Source: Alkalibacterium pelagium (GTDB taxonomy: Bacteria; Bacillota; Bacilli; Lactobacillales; Carnobacteriaceae_A). From it: a stretch of 64,000 bases of DNA. The stretch is taken from the NCBI RefSeq assembly GCF_900109325.1, contig NZ_FNZU01000006.1:82186-146185 (forward strand), in the 5' to 3' direction. The translations under genes were made by a program, and so were the position numbers. Positions 46,379-55,078 of the stretch are shown here, one piece after another; the stretch's first letter is position 1, and every line of letters begins with the position of its first letter. The notes under the pieces were generated by a model. The model was not told where the DNA came from and did not search any database. It was given only the letters and a program-made list of their open reading frames with translations.

Positions 46379-46690
46379 TTAATTCTTGCCAGTGAGTTCA
46401 AGTGCTTTATCAAGAACGGCTTTTCCGTCAACGCGGCCATAAGCAACCGGATCGATGACATCTAGTGGAATACCCACTTCGTCAGCAGTGACTGAGAATT
46501 TCTTTTTCATGAAACGCATCTGTGGTCCGATAAGCAGGACATCAGCTTTCTTCATGTCTTCCGGAGCTTTATCCTGAGCGACTGCCCAGATTTCAGCATC
46601 GATGCCTCTCTCTTTTGCTTCCGCTTCCATTTTTTGCACTAGCAGACTTGTTGACATTCCTGATGAACAAGCTAATAAAATTTTAATCAT
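46379..46690 (-). CDS. celA: PTS lactose/cellobiose-type IIB component
   Basis: 103-residue IIB with the phosphorylated Cys8 in the P-loop-like LLACSSGMSTS. LLIGPQMRFM is the other family mark. First gene of the operon IIB-IIC-IIA-GH1-regulator, the same order as licBCAH. The GGAAGGAAG stretch before the ATG is the RBS. Confidence 0.95.
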   Translation of the reverse strand: MIKILLACSSGMSTSLLVQKMEAEAKERGIDAEIWAVAQDKAPEDMKKADVLLIGPQMRFMKKKFSVTADEVGIPLDVIDPVAYGRVDGKAVLDKALELTGKN

Positions 46691-46718
46691 GTTATTTTCT
46701 TCCTTCCTTTTTGTTTGA

Positions 46719-46787
46719 TCTATAGTTATCTTAATGTAATAACGCTTCCATCACCACATGACTAATTTCCGTTAAGAAACGGAAATT
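46719..46787 (-). promoter_or_regulatory. Control region of the cel PTS operon: CelR-like operator, cre and -10 box
   Basis: A 24-bp inverted repeat AATTTCCGTT-AAGA-AACGGAAATT lies at 46764-46787. Its TTTCC-10 nt-GGAAA layout is that of the CelR site of streptococci as I remember it. Just downstream on the minus strand, TGGAAGCGTTATTA (46750-46737) fits the cre consensus at 12 of 14 positions, and a TATAGA box is at 46724-46719. This suits activation by the PRD regulator plus CcpA repression. Confidence 0.55.
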
Positions 46788-46904
46788 ATTTAACCGCCTA
46801 CTTATTACTCCACTGTGACAATGAGTATAAAGCTGGAGAATAATACTTATAATAAGGAATGCTTCACGTCCTCTCCCTGCATCAATACGACCATAAAAGA
46901 CTAT

Positions 46905-47245
46905 AAATTATACTCTATAGACTCAGTTTTAGTCCTGAATTGCCTGATAATCTGTCATTATGACTATTATAGCTGGACCTTACTTCTCTCTTTTTTTCAT
47001 AAGGTATAACTAGACGCTGTCTAGTTACATTTTATTCTTTAAGAGCGTGAAAAGATGTCGCTGGAAGGCCTATAGCTTTAGTTTATTTCTAATCCTTAAG
47101 AAGAAGTGTCGCTAAAAGCCGTCTAGTTATAGTTTATTGACTACTTATCTTCAGACATTCCATTAGAAACCATCTAATTACAGTTCAGTCGTTTTGTATC
47201 TTGCTTAGCTGCCACTACAATCTTATTTAGTTACAGTTCATCATA
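46905..47245. repeat. Array A: about seven degenerate ~51.5-bp tandem repeat units
   Basis: The core AGTTAYAGTTYA and its variants start at 46919, 46971, 47023, 47073, 47125, 47176 and 47229, that is, spaced 52, 52, 50, 52, 51 and 53 bp. A second element, TGTCGCTA or a variant, lies about 15 bp before most cores. Units are only loosely alike, so the array is old or under relaxed selection. A 36-bp block at 46999-47034 is identical to 58155-58190 in array B. There is no coding frame with an RBS. The rest of 46788-47357 shows nothing else. Confidence 0.75.
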
Positions 47246-47357
47246 TGCTGAATGACTGAAACTATAGTTAAACTTGCAATCGATTTAATCTCCACAGCTG
47301 ATACTGCTGAAATTAGCAAATACTGCTCAACAATCCTACTAATCTGTGACATAAGAA

Positions 47358-47382
47358 AAACACCCCGGTCAGCGGGGTGTTT
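47358..47382 (-). terminator. Terminator of the Mrp antiporter operon
   Basis: Perfect stem AAACACCCC / GGGGTGTTT with a 7-nt loop followed on the minus strand by TTCTT, 14 bp after the last mrpD stop. Confidence 0.9.
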
Positions 47383-47396
47383 CCAATTAATATCGT

Positions 47397-49001
47397 TTAA
47401 AGCACAAAATACAAGTAACCTGCAATGAACAGGAAGAAGCCTGTCATCGAGGTGATGACCGCATTGAATGTCAGCTCGACGTGACTGATCCGGTCAAGTA
47501 GTCCACCCTGTTTGATGATTCCGTTGTAGATACCGACTCCGGCAAGAATCATCAGAGCATACACAATCCCTTTTTCAAAATATTCTGCTGAGAATACTTC
47601 AACCTGATACCCAAACAGGATATCCATAGATACCGGTCCGTATACACCTGTCAAAAGAATCAGTCCTCCCATAATGAATACAAGCAGTTCGGACAATAAG
47701 TCCTCTCTAGGTGGTTTCGATTCTTCAGCACGGTTATCTTTTCCAAAGAGAATGCTACCGAACTTAACAAAGTAGGTGATCGTTCCGAGGTTGATCAGGT
47801 TGAGACCAAACTGAACGATCGGACGATAGCTTCCATAACTGATCATGTACTTGGAAATACTTCCGTTGAACAATGGCGCTCCGGTCACTCCAAGGATACC
47901 GAATATGATGGCAAAACCAGTTAAAGGCATGGCCCTTAAAACTCCCCGCATCATACGTATATCCCGCGTTCCGTACTGGTGATAAACCTGCCCGGCTGCC
48001 AGAAATAATGTAGATTTAAATAAAGCATGACTGACTACGTGGAACAGTGCGCCCCAGTAGGCGATTTCGGAACCCATATTGAGACCAATCATGATCAGTC
48101 CGATCTGCGATACAGTTGAATAAGCAAGAATCATCTTGATATCGTTCTGCCCCATCGCCATTATGAATCCGAAGATAGAAGTGATAAAGCCTATCAGGAA
48201 GAAAATCTCCTGCACCTGTATTACCGGTTCAAACATGGCACTAAAACGGATGAACATATACACACCTGTTTTGATGAAGAGACCAGATAATACTGCAGAA
48301 ACAACAGGTGGCGCACTTGGAGTCCCATGCGCTTTCGGCAGCCAGCTGAACAGAGGAACAACGGCTGTCTTAAGACTCAAAGTGGTCATCATGAAGGCAA
48401 AGGGCAGCAGAACCGCTCTTGGGCTCTCTACTTCGACGATTGCTTCACTGATGGCTCTCATATCCAGAAAACCAGTTGTTCGATAAAGCATGCCGATGCC
48501 GAATAGGAGAAATGCTGTTCCGATGACGTTGACGAAGAAATAGATCATTCCATCATATATCGCCTGTTTCTCTTTGTTGAACATAATGAGTATCGCAACG
48601 ACAACTGTTGATACCTCCAGCATGACGAATAAGTTGAACAAGTCAGTACTTAAGAATAATGAAATGATTAACCCTTGCAGTACGAGAAACAAAAATGCGA
48701 ATTGCGTGTTAAAATACTCCTTATGATAAGCAAACAGCAGCATCATCAGAAAGATGATCGTTGTCAGGAGGACAAACACCGATGAAATGATGTCGGCCAT
48801 CAGTGTAATGGCCAGACCATCTGGAACACCGGACATAAAGTTGAAAATGGTGTCATTCGTACGCACCTGGACAAAAATCCATAGTGCATAGGATAATTGG
48901 GCGATCTGAACACCGATAATGAACGGACGGGTATCTCGTTTCTTGAAAAGAATATTGACGATACCGGCCAGAATCGGCCCAATGACTAGTAGGTAAAGCA
49001 A
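47397..49001 (-). CDS. mrpD: Mrp antiporter subunit D-like, third tandem copy
   Basis: 534 residues with about 14 membrane helices, related to NuoL/M/N of complex I. Key residues of the antiporter fold are present: Glu in VMLEVSTVVV (helix 5), Lys in SLKTAVVP (helix 7), Lys in SGLFIKTGVY (helix 8, near residue 242), and Lys in NGSISKYM (helix 12). Part of the Na+(K+)/H+ antiporter complex in the plasma membrane. Last gene of the operon. Very similar to the copy at 50683-52278, less so to the middle copy. Confidence 0.9.
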   Translation of the reverse strand: MLYLLVIGPILAGIVNILFKKRDTRPFIIGVQIAQLSYALWIFVQVRTNDTIFNFMSGVPDGLAITLMADIISSVFVLLTTIIFLMMLLFAYHKEYFNTQFAFLFLVLQGLIISLFLSTDLFNLFVMLEVSTVVVAILIMFNKEKQAIYDGMIYFFVNVIGTAFLLFGIGMLYRTTGFLDMRAISEAIVEVESPRAVLLPFAFMMTTLSLKTAVVPLFSWLPKAHGTPSAPPVVSAVLSGLFIKTGVYMFIRFSAMFEPVIQVQEIFFLIGFITSIFGFIMAMGQNDIKMILAYSTVSQIGLIMIGLNMGSEIAYWGALFHVVSHALFKSTLFLAAGQVYHQYGTRDIRMMRGVLRAMPLTGFAIIFGILGVTGAPLFNGSISKYMISYGSYRPIVQFGLNLINLGTITYFVKFGSILFGKDNRAEESKPPREDLLSELLVFIMGGLILLTGVYGPVSMDILFGYQVEVFSAEYFEKGIVYALMILAGVGIYNGIIKQGGLLDRISHVELTFNAVITSMTGFFLFIAGYLYFVL

Positions 49002-49031
49002 TGTGTGCGACCTTCTTTCTAATTTCCGTAA

Positions 49032-50639
49032 TTAAGTAAGCCAGTACATATAACCGACTATACCGATAAAAAACATGACAAGTGCAGTTATCATCGCATT
49101 GAAGGACAATTCGACATAACCGATTTTTGTAAACAAGTCCCGTTCCCTGACCCATCCTCTATAGAGAGCAAAGGCAGCCAGAACAAGGAGCAGGTAGATA
49201 AATGATTTTTCCAGATATTCTCCTGGATAAATCGTAAAGTCGAAACCGTAAAGGAACTGCAGAAAAGTATTTCCAAAGAGTCCGGTAATCAGCGTCAGCA
49301 CTCCAAACACAAACGTCGTCCACTGAGGAATGTCGTGAATACTATCCTCTTCCCTGATGCTTTCCGGTTGAGTATTTTTTCCGAACAGCATAGCTGCAAA
49401 CTTCATGCTGTACAGCAAAGTACCCAGATTGATCAGATTTAAAAGCAGCTGAATATAAGGCGAATCACTGCCGTAACTGATCATGTACTTCGAAATGGAT
49501 CCATTGAAGAGTGGCGCACCTGTGATGCCAAGCAGTCCGAAAATGATGGCAAAACCGGTGACCGGTAAAGCCTTCATCACTCCTCTGATCCTGTAGACAT
49601 CCCGGGTCTTGTAATGGTGCGACAGAACACCGACAGACAGGAAAAGAACTGTCTTGAACAGAGAGTGAGCAAACATGTGATACATGCTCCCCCAGTAACT
49701 GGCTTCGGTGCCGAATGAGAATCCGACAGTCATCAGGCCAACCTGTGAAATAGTTGAGTATGCCAGCAGAAGTCTCAGATCTTTCTGAGCAACTGCAAGG
49801 ACGATCCCGACGATACTGGTGACAAATCCGATTACAAGGAAAAAGGCATTCAATTCAATCACTTCAGAAAACATTGCAGTTAGACGAATAAATAAGTATA
49901 GTCCCGTTGTCTCGTATACTCCAGATAATATAGCCGGAATAACAGGTGGCGCACTTGGTGTACCGTAAGCCTTAGGCAGCCAGCTCGAGAGTGGGAACAG
50001 AGCAATCTTCAGACTAATCGTTGTCAGAATAAACCCAAACGGAAGAATCAATGAACGCGGATCCTCCACTTCAGTAATGACTTCCTGAATAGCATGTAGA
50101 TCCAAATGACCGAACGTCCGGTAAAGCATTCCTACTCCAAAAAGCCAGAAACCGGAACTGATGACACTGACAAATAGGAAAATCATACCGTCATATACTG
50201 CCTGCCGGTCTTTGTTGAACATGATAAGGATTGCGACGACGACGGTCGACACTTCCAGAAGCACATATATATTGAATAAGTCCGTGGACAGAAAGAGTGC
50301 AATGATCAGTGACTGAAGAGTTAAGTATAAGAAGCCGAACTGAGTATTAAAGTAATCCCCAGTATAGGCATAGATCAGCAGGCCTAAGAACAGCAAAGTC
50401 GTCAGCCAGACTAATACGATGGATATCCGGTCTGCATAAAGTGTGATAGAAAAGGCGCGAGGATAGCCGGCCATATTGTCCATTATGGTGCCTTGAGTAC
50501 GCACGAGATAAAACAGATAGGTTGCGTAAACTGTGATTCCAAGCTGTGATCCCACGATCAGTTTCCTTGAATCACTGTGAAGAAACCCTACATTTATAAC
50601 TGCGATAACGATCGGTACGATAATAAGCCAGTACAGCAT
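49032..50639 (-). CDS. mrpD: Mrp antiporter subunit D-like, second tandem copy (divergent)
   Basis: 535 residues, same fold and length as its neighbours. The helix-5 Glu (VLLEVSTVVV), helix-7 Lys (SLKIALFP) and helix-12 Lys (NGSISKYM) are kept, but the helix-8 motif reads SGVYETTGLY where both sister copies have an IKTG or IKSG lysine. That lysine is part of the proposed proton path in NuoL/M/N-type proteins. The copy therefore probably works differently or plays a structural part. It lies 30 bp before the third copy. Confidence 0.88.
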   Translation of the reverse strand: MLYWLIIVPIVIAVINVGFLHSDSRKLIVGSQLGITVYATYLFYLVRTQGTIMDNMAGYPRAFSITLYADRISIVLVWLTTLLFLGLLIYAYTGDYFNTQFGFLYLTLQSLIIALFLSTDLFNIYVLLEVSTVVVAILIMFNKDRQAVYDGMIFLFVSVISSGFWLFGVGMLYRTFGHLDLHAIQEVITEVEDPRSLILPFGFILTTISLKIALFPLSSWLPKAYGTPSAPPVIPAILSGVYETTGLYLFIRLTAMFSEVIELNAFFLVIGFVTSIVGIVLAVAQKDLRLLLAYSTISQVGLMTVGFSFGTEASYWGSMYHMFAHSLFKTVLFLSVGVLSHHYKTRDVYRIRGVMKALPVTGFAIIFGLLGITGAPLFNGSISKYMISYGSDSPYIQLLLNLINLGTLLYSMKFAAMLFGKNTQPESIREEDSIHDIPQWTTFVFGVLTLITGLFGNTFLQFLYGFDFTIYPGEYLEKSFIYLLLVLAAFALYRGWVRERDLFTKIGYVELSFNAMITALVMFFIGIVGYMYWLT

Positions 50640-50682
50640 CCTGTCACTCCGTTTCTATCAAAATTTATGAGACTGAATCATT

Positions 50683-52278
50683 TTACAAGATCAAAGACAG
50701 ATAGACGACCAGAACAATGAAATAACCGGCCATCGACGTGATGATTCCGTTAAATGTCAGTTCAAGGTGTCCAATTCGTGTGATGAGTCCCCCGTGTTTA
50801 ATGATCCCGTTGTAGAATGCAACCCCTGCAACGATCATCAGTACATAGACCATCCCTTTTTGAATGTACTCGTCAACGTTCACGTGTACTTCGTAGTTGA
50901 AGAAAAACTGAGTCAGACCTTCTCCGAAAATACCGGTAAAGAATGAAGCAACCCCCATGACGACACAAGCAGTCAGCGCATAAAAATCTGATTTGACTGC
51001 TCCCTTCTTCGGACTTTTTCCGAAGAGCATGGTCGCATATTTAACGAAAGACATTGTTGTTCCTAAGTTGATGATGTTCAGAAGCAGCGTAACGGTGTAG
51101 TCATAGGTACCGTGAGCAATCATATACTTGGAAATACTTCCGTTGAAGAAAGGAGCTCCAGTAATACCGAGTATTGCAAATGTCGTTGCGACCGCTACCC
51201 AAGGCATCCGTTTAAACAGTCCTCTGATCTGGTAGACATTTCGGGTGCCGTACTCTTCGTAAATCATTCCTGCAGTCAGGAATAAGGTTGATTTAAATAT
51301 AGCATGGTTGAAGATGTGGTAGACCGCGCCCCAGAAAGCAATTTCTGAAGCCATGTTGATTCCCATCATGATCAGACCGACCTGTGATACGGTATGGTAT
51401 GCCAGAATCAGTTTGATGTCTTTTTGACCCAGAGCCATGATAAATCCGATGAGTGAAGTCAGGAATCCGATCCAGAAGAAAAAGACATGCATGTCAATCA
51501 CTGGATTGAACATTTCGTTAAAACGGATAAACATGTATACCCCACTCTTGATGTAAAGGCCACTCAAAACGGCTGATACAACCGGTGGTGCACTGGGTGT
51601 TCCGTGTGCTTTCGGCAGCCAGCTGAATAATGGCGTTACTGCTGTTTTAAGTGATACAGTTACCATCATCATTCCATATGGAAGAACCACAGCGCGTGGA
51701 CTGTCAAGAAGCGACATAGCTTCATTGATCGCACGTATATCCAGTAGTCCGAAAGTACGGTAAAGCATACCAATCCCAAACAGGAGAAAAGCTGTTCCGA
51801 TGACATTGACAAAGAAATAAATCATGCCGTCGTATATCGCCTGTTTCTCTTTGTTGATCATGATCAGGATAGATACGACAACAGTTGATACTTCAAGGAA
51901 AACGAAGATATTGAACAAGTCGCTGGAAAGGAACAAGCCCATCATCAGCCCTTGAAGAACCATGAACAGAAAGTAAAATCGCGGTCTGAAATATTGTTCT
52001 CTCGTAGCATACACTAGAAAAGCAATATAGAAGACAGCAGTCATCAGGACCATGAAGATTGAGATTGAATCGGCGTACAGACTTAAAGCCAGGCCGTCAG
52101 TATAGCCGCCAATGTTCCAGACGATCGGTCCGGTCTGCTTGACTGTCATAAATACATAAAAAGCCAGACCGGCATATAACACTTGAAAAATATATAAAAA
52201 TAACTTAGCTGCCCTATTTCTAAGCAAATAAGTAATTGCTCCAGTCAAAATTGGAGCAAGCACCAATAATCCTAACAC
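50683..52278 (-). CDS. mrpD: Mrp antiporter subunit D-like, first tandem copy
   Basis: 531 residues with ~14 membrane helices. All the standard antiporter residues are visible: Glu in VFLEVSTVVV, Lys in SLKTAVTP, Lys in SGLYIKSGVY and Lys in NGSISKYM. It directly abuts mrpC (no gap) and is followed by two more mrpD-like genes. No MrpA N-terminal (NuoL-like) subunit is encoded; one of the three D copies may take its place. Confidence 0.9.
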   Translation of the reverse strand: MLGLLVLAPILTGAITYLLRNRAAKLFLYIFQVLYAGLAFYVFMTVKQTGPIVWNIGGYTDGLALSLYADSISIFMVLMTAVFYIAFLVYATREQYFRPRFYFLFMVLQGLMMGLFLSSDLFNIFVFLEVSTVVVSILIMINKEKQAIYDGMIYFFVNVIGTAFLLFGIGMLYRTFGLLDIRAINEAMSLLDSPRAVVLPYGMMMVTVSLKTAVTPLFSWLPKAHGTPSAPPVVSAVLSGLYIKSGVYMFIRFNEMFNPVIDMHVFFFWIGFLTSLIGFIMALGQKDIKLILAYHTVSQVGLIMMGINMASEIAFWGAVYHIFNHAIFKSTLFLTAGMIYEEYGTRNVYQIRGLFKRMPWVAVATTFAILGITGAPFFNGSISKYMIAHGTYDYTVTLLLNIINLGTTMSFVKYATMLFGKSPKKGAVKSDFYALTACVVMGVASFFTGIFGEGLTQFFFNYEVHVNVDEYIQKGMVYVLMIVAGVAFYNGIIKHGGLITRIGHLELTFNGIITSMAGYFIVLVVYLSLIL

Positions 52279-52638
52279 TTAATGTTCACTTCCTGTCTGA
52301 TTTCTGTTACGCGACCAGTGCGTAATGCCATGCTTCTGTTTATAGTGCATAAACATGGTCAAGCCGATTGCTGTAACACCGATACCGATAACGATGGCTG
52401 TAATCATCAAAGCAGAAGGAACGGGATCGACAAATGCAGCTTCCTGTGCCTGTCCGATTGGGGGCACGCTGCCATCTGTATAGTTGATTGTAATGTAAAA
52501 TAAAAATATGCCTGATTCCATGATCGACATGGACATGATGGTTTTAACAATCGTTTTTTTCGTCATTAGACCATATAGCCCGATGAAGAACAAAAGAATG
52601 CCGACAATTTCGCCAGTGATAAAATCCAATGGTTTCAT
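52279..52638 (-). CDS. mrpC: Mrp antiporter subunit C (NuoK-like)
   Basis: 119 residues from ATG at 52638; a GTG 42 bp upstream has no RBS and would add a non-family extension. Three membrane helices, NuoK-like: GILLFFIGLYGLM, then SMSIMESGIFLFYI with the conserved Glu, and ITAIVIGIGVTAIGL. The loop after helix 2 is followed by the DPVPSALMITAIVI motif typical of MrpC. Part of the Mrp complex. Confidence 0.9.
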   Translation of the reverse strand: MKPLDFITGEIVGILLFFIGLYGLMTKKTIVKTIMSMSIMESGIFLFYITINYTDGSVPPIGQAQEAAFVDPVPSALMITAIVIGIGVTAIGLTMFMHYKQKHGITHWSRNRNQTGSEH

Positions 52639-52694
52639 CTTCTTTCTTTTAATAGTTGAGGAACATGCAGTAAGTTTCACTTAGATCGACGGAA

Positions 52695-53393
52695 TTATCT
52701 TCCTTCGTAGAATACGAATCGGTAAAAGATGATACTCAGTCCGGAGAATACTTTTAGTCCGATCAGTGAGTTCATCGCTACCATATAGATCTGGTGTGAT
52801 AATGTCGTGTCTGCCGGCTGAATCTGCATGAACACATACAGAACAGGAGTCATGACGATGGACAAGAACAGGAATTTTTCCAGTTTTTCCAGCGTATGCA
52901 AGTCCAGGTCAAAGTTCGGATACACAAGATAGCGTGTAATCAGAGCAGTCGCCAGAACAGCTCCACCCTGGAATCCTCCACCAGGTGATACATGTCCATT
53001 TATGATGATGTAAAGACCAATCAGCAGCACGAATGGATAGATGATTCCGACCATTCGGATGACGATTTCTGAGTTGTTCTTTCTATTGAAGTCATCTTTT
53101 TCAAATTTATACTGTTCAGCATGTTTATTGGCCCACGATACGTTGATAACCTCCATTACGGAAACCATCAGCATAAGTGCTTCAAACAAGGTATCGAACA
53201 CACGGTAGTTCAGGTAAATGGCAGCTACTGAGTTCTGAGCGCCTGTCTGGGCCAGAAAATCAGCAGTAAAGTAATCCATCAGAGGTGTATCCAGTTGTTC
53301 CGAATGATTCAGGAAAAGAAACAGCACTACTGCAGCTCCAATAACCGCAAATGCGATCCGTACGATATGAAACAGTCTACTCGTCTGCGGCAT
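52695..53393 (-). CDS. mrpB: Mrp antiporter subunit B with N-terminal MbhE-like domain
   Basis: 232 residues. The N-terminal ~95 residues resemble the MbhE/MrpA C-terminal extension (NYRVFDTLFEALMLMVSVMEV). The C-terminal ~130 residues are MrpB (VRMVGIIYPFVLLIGLYIIINGHVSPGGGFQGG), with the GHxSPGGGFQGG signature. So two proteins that are separate in archaeal Mbh complexes are fused here. It overlaps the upstream DUF4040 gene by 17 bp. Confidence 0.88.
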   Translation of the reverse strand: MPQTSRLFHIVRIAFAVIGAAVVLFLFLNHSEQLDTPLMDYFTADFLAQTGAQNSVAAIYLNYRVFDTLFEALMLMVSVMEVINVSWANKHAEQYKFEKDDFNRKNNSEIVIRMVGIIYPFVLLIGLYIIINGHVSPGGGFQGGAVLATALITRYLVYPNFDLDLHTLEKLEKFLFLSIVMTPVLYVFMQIQPADTTLSHQIYMVAMNSLIGLKVFSGLSIIFYRFVFYEGR

Positions 53394-53940
53394 CTATGCT
53401 CACCTCATCTCTGAAAATAACACGGATATCTTCAATATCTTTAATGACGTCATTCAAGTTAGCCACGATATCCTGGAAAACCTGGTCCGTTGTATCACCA
53501 TAGATATAGGTCAGATTTCCCTTACGGTGGATAAGACAATCATGTTCGTCTTCGCGCATGACTGTTTCAAGTGTACGGTTTGTATAAGCCAGTTGAGGCT
53601 CGATCTCTTCTGTACGCTCCACAAACAGTTCAAGCGGACGGACGATCGAATCTCTGATCTCATTGATCTGATCATCATTAAATGTTTCCACATCTTCATT
53701 TACATAACAAATGTCGTATACTGACACTTTCTTCAAAGCGACTAAGTACATGACGGTTGACAGTCCGACCCCGATCGCCGCTTCAGCAAGCGCCACATCG
53801 GGTGCATTATAGTGCAGGTAGGCCAGTGCAATCGTCAGTGAAAAGGCACCAAGAAAAAGAATCGACCGACGCAAGTTATCAGATAAGACAGAGAAACAGG
53901 CTAATACTAGTAATGTCAATAATATAAATGTCTGAAACAT
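53377..53940 (-). CDS. DUF4040/MbhD-like Mrp subunit with soluble tail
   Basis: 187 residues. The N-terminal ~75 residues hold three helices like the MrpA C-terminal segment and MbhD (SILFLGAFSLTIALAYL, APDVALAEAAIGVGLSTV). The remaining ~110 residues are a soluble acidic domain I cannot name (DDQINEIRDSIVRPLELF, CLIHRKGNLTYIYGDT). It stands in for the C-terminal part of MrpA, which is otherwise missing. It lies between mrpG and mrpB. Confidence 0.85.
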   Translation of the reverse strand: MFQTFILLTLLVLACFSVLSDNLRRSILFLGAFSLTIALAYLHYNAPDVALAEAAIGVGLSTVMYLVALKKVSVYDICYVNEDVETFNDDQINEIRDSIVRPLELFVERTEEIEPQLAYTNRTLETVMREDEHDCLIHRKGNLTYIYGDTTDQVFQDIVANLNDVIKDIEDIRVIFRDEVSIDAADE

Positions 53941-53946
53941 TGTCTC

Positions 53947-54252
53947 CTATCTCTCCTTCTTGATTCTATAGCCGCTCAAGTGAGCTGACCGGGTAATGGC
54001 ATGTGTAGCGATTGGGTTAGTAATTAGATATAAAGCCAGTACAAGGATAATTTTGCCGCTGAAGAAATCAAAGCCGTGCTTGATCATCAGACCAAACATG
54101 ATCGTGATGAAGCCAACTGTATCAACTTTAGCTGCCACAAGAATGCGTGAAAAATAATCCTTGAAACGGAAAATCCCAAATACGCCCAGTGCCATAAAAA
54201 TAAGGCCGATAATAATGACGATGTTTGCGATCCATTCTACTACTTGCGTCAT
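53947..54252 (-). CDS. mrpG: Mrp antiporter subunit G
   Basis: 101 residues, three membrane helices, with the family motif GVFGIFRFKDYFSRILVAAKVDT. It shares one base with the end of mrpF (ATG/TGA-type overlap) and is followed by the DUF4040 gene after 6 bp. MrpG is needed for assembly of the complex. Confidence 0.9.
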   Translation of the reverse strand: MTQVVEWIANIVIIIGLIFMALGVFGIFRFKDYFSRILVAAKVDTVGFITIMFGLMIKHGFDFFSGKIILVLALYLITNPIATHAITRSAHLSGYRIKKER

Positions 54253-54512
54253 TATACATCACCCTTTCTTTCGACAAAGCGTGCAATCATTATTGTTCCA
54301 ATAAATCCGAGCACACCATAAATGATAGCCACATCGATCATATAGGTCCGGTTGATGATGATCCCGATCAGGACAGCAGCAACAATGACCTTGGATGAAA
54401 ACAATGCGAAGCCAAGCATGCGGTCCCACACAGTCGGTCCATCCAGAACACGGACAAGTCCGAAAACAGACAGGCCGGCGATAATGGCTAAAACAATTGA
54501 ATCAAAATCCAT
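54252..54512 (-). CDS. mrpF: Mrp antiporter subunit F
   Basis: 86 residues, three membrane helices; VRVLDGPTVWDRMLGF is the MrpF signature with the conserved Asp and Arg. Between mrpE and mrpG as in all Mrp operons. Human-scale function: accessory membrane subunit of the Na+(K+)/H+ antiporter, required for a stable complex. Confidence 0.92.
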   Translation of the reverse strand: MDFDSIVLAIIAGLSVFGLVRVLDGPTVWDRMLGFALFSSKVIVAAVLIGIIINRTYMIDVAIIYGVLGFIGTIMIARFVERKGDV

Positions 54513-54547
54513 TTGTTTTTAAACTTCCTCTCTCTTCCTAATGTCTT

Positions 54548-55078
54548 TTACGCTTTTCCATCGAGTGTTTCTTCATAGCGTAACAGGATATCTTCCAGTT
54601 TAAGTGGAATGACTACTCGAGGGTCATCATCCACTCCAGGTGCATTAAGCGCCAGAACCTGCAGTGTACTGCCTTTCTTCTCGACAGTAACTGTCCCAGG
54701 GGTCAGTGTGATGGAATTGGCTAGTATATCGATAAGCAGTTCATCTGTAAGTTTAGTCTGACAAGTAATGATCTGAACGTCTGCCTGACCGGAAATAATA
54801 TTAGGAATAACATCGATTCCGGCTAGGAAAATTTCAATAATTAGTCGGAATACATATTTTGCCAGAGTACCCAGTCCAATCATGTAAGAGTGCTCATAGT
54901 TCCCCTTTAATAGGAAACGGTCGGTGAATACTACGACTAAAATCGACATCAGTACGCCTGATAGTGCAACGCCAATCGTGAACTGTTCAAACAAAATAAG
55001 CCATACTAACGATAATAGAATAATGACTTCCTTGTTATCGACGATGTCTTCCCATAATGCATTCATATATGTTTTCAA
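54548..55078 (-). CDS. mrpE: Mrp antiporter subunit E
   Basis: 176 residues, first gene of the operon. Two N-terminal membrane helices, then the conserved KYVFRLIIEIFLAGIDV and a soluble tail with LTPGTVTVE. Start is TTG at 55078, 8 nt after GGGAGG; the ATG at 55066 is also possible. MrpE is required for assembly and full antiport. Confidence 0.9.
   Translation of the reverse strand: MKTYMNALWEDIVDNKEVIILLSLVWLILFEQFTIGVALSGVLMSILVVVFTDRFLLKGNYEHSYMIGLGTLAKYVFRLIIEIFLAGIDVIPNIISGQADVQIITCQTKLTDELLIDILANSITLTPGTVTVEKKGSTLQVLALNAPGVDDDPRVVIPLKLEDILLRYEETLDGKA

Noticed and set aside
46815..47009. 64-codon plus-strand open frame
   Set aside because: No RBS, and it overlaps the repeat array; composition is not protein-like.
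46905..47245. CRISPR array
   Set aside because: Units diverge along their whole length, with no constant repeat alternating with unique spacers and no cas genes nearby.
47397..54512. Complex I (nuo) or membrane-bound hydrogenase operon
   Set aside because: No peripheral-arm, Fe-S or hydrogenase subunits; MrpE, F and G are diagnostic for an Mrp antiporter.
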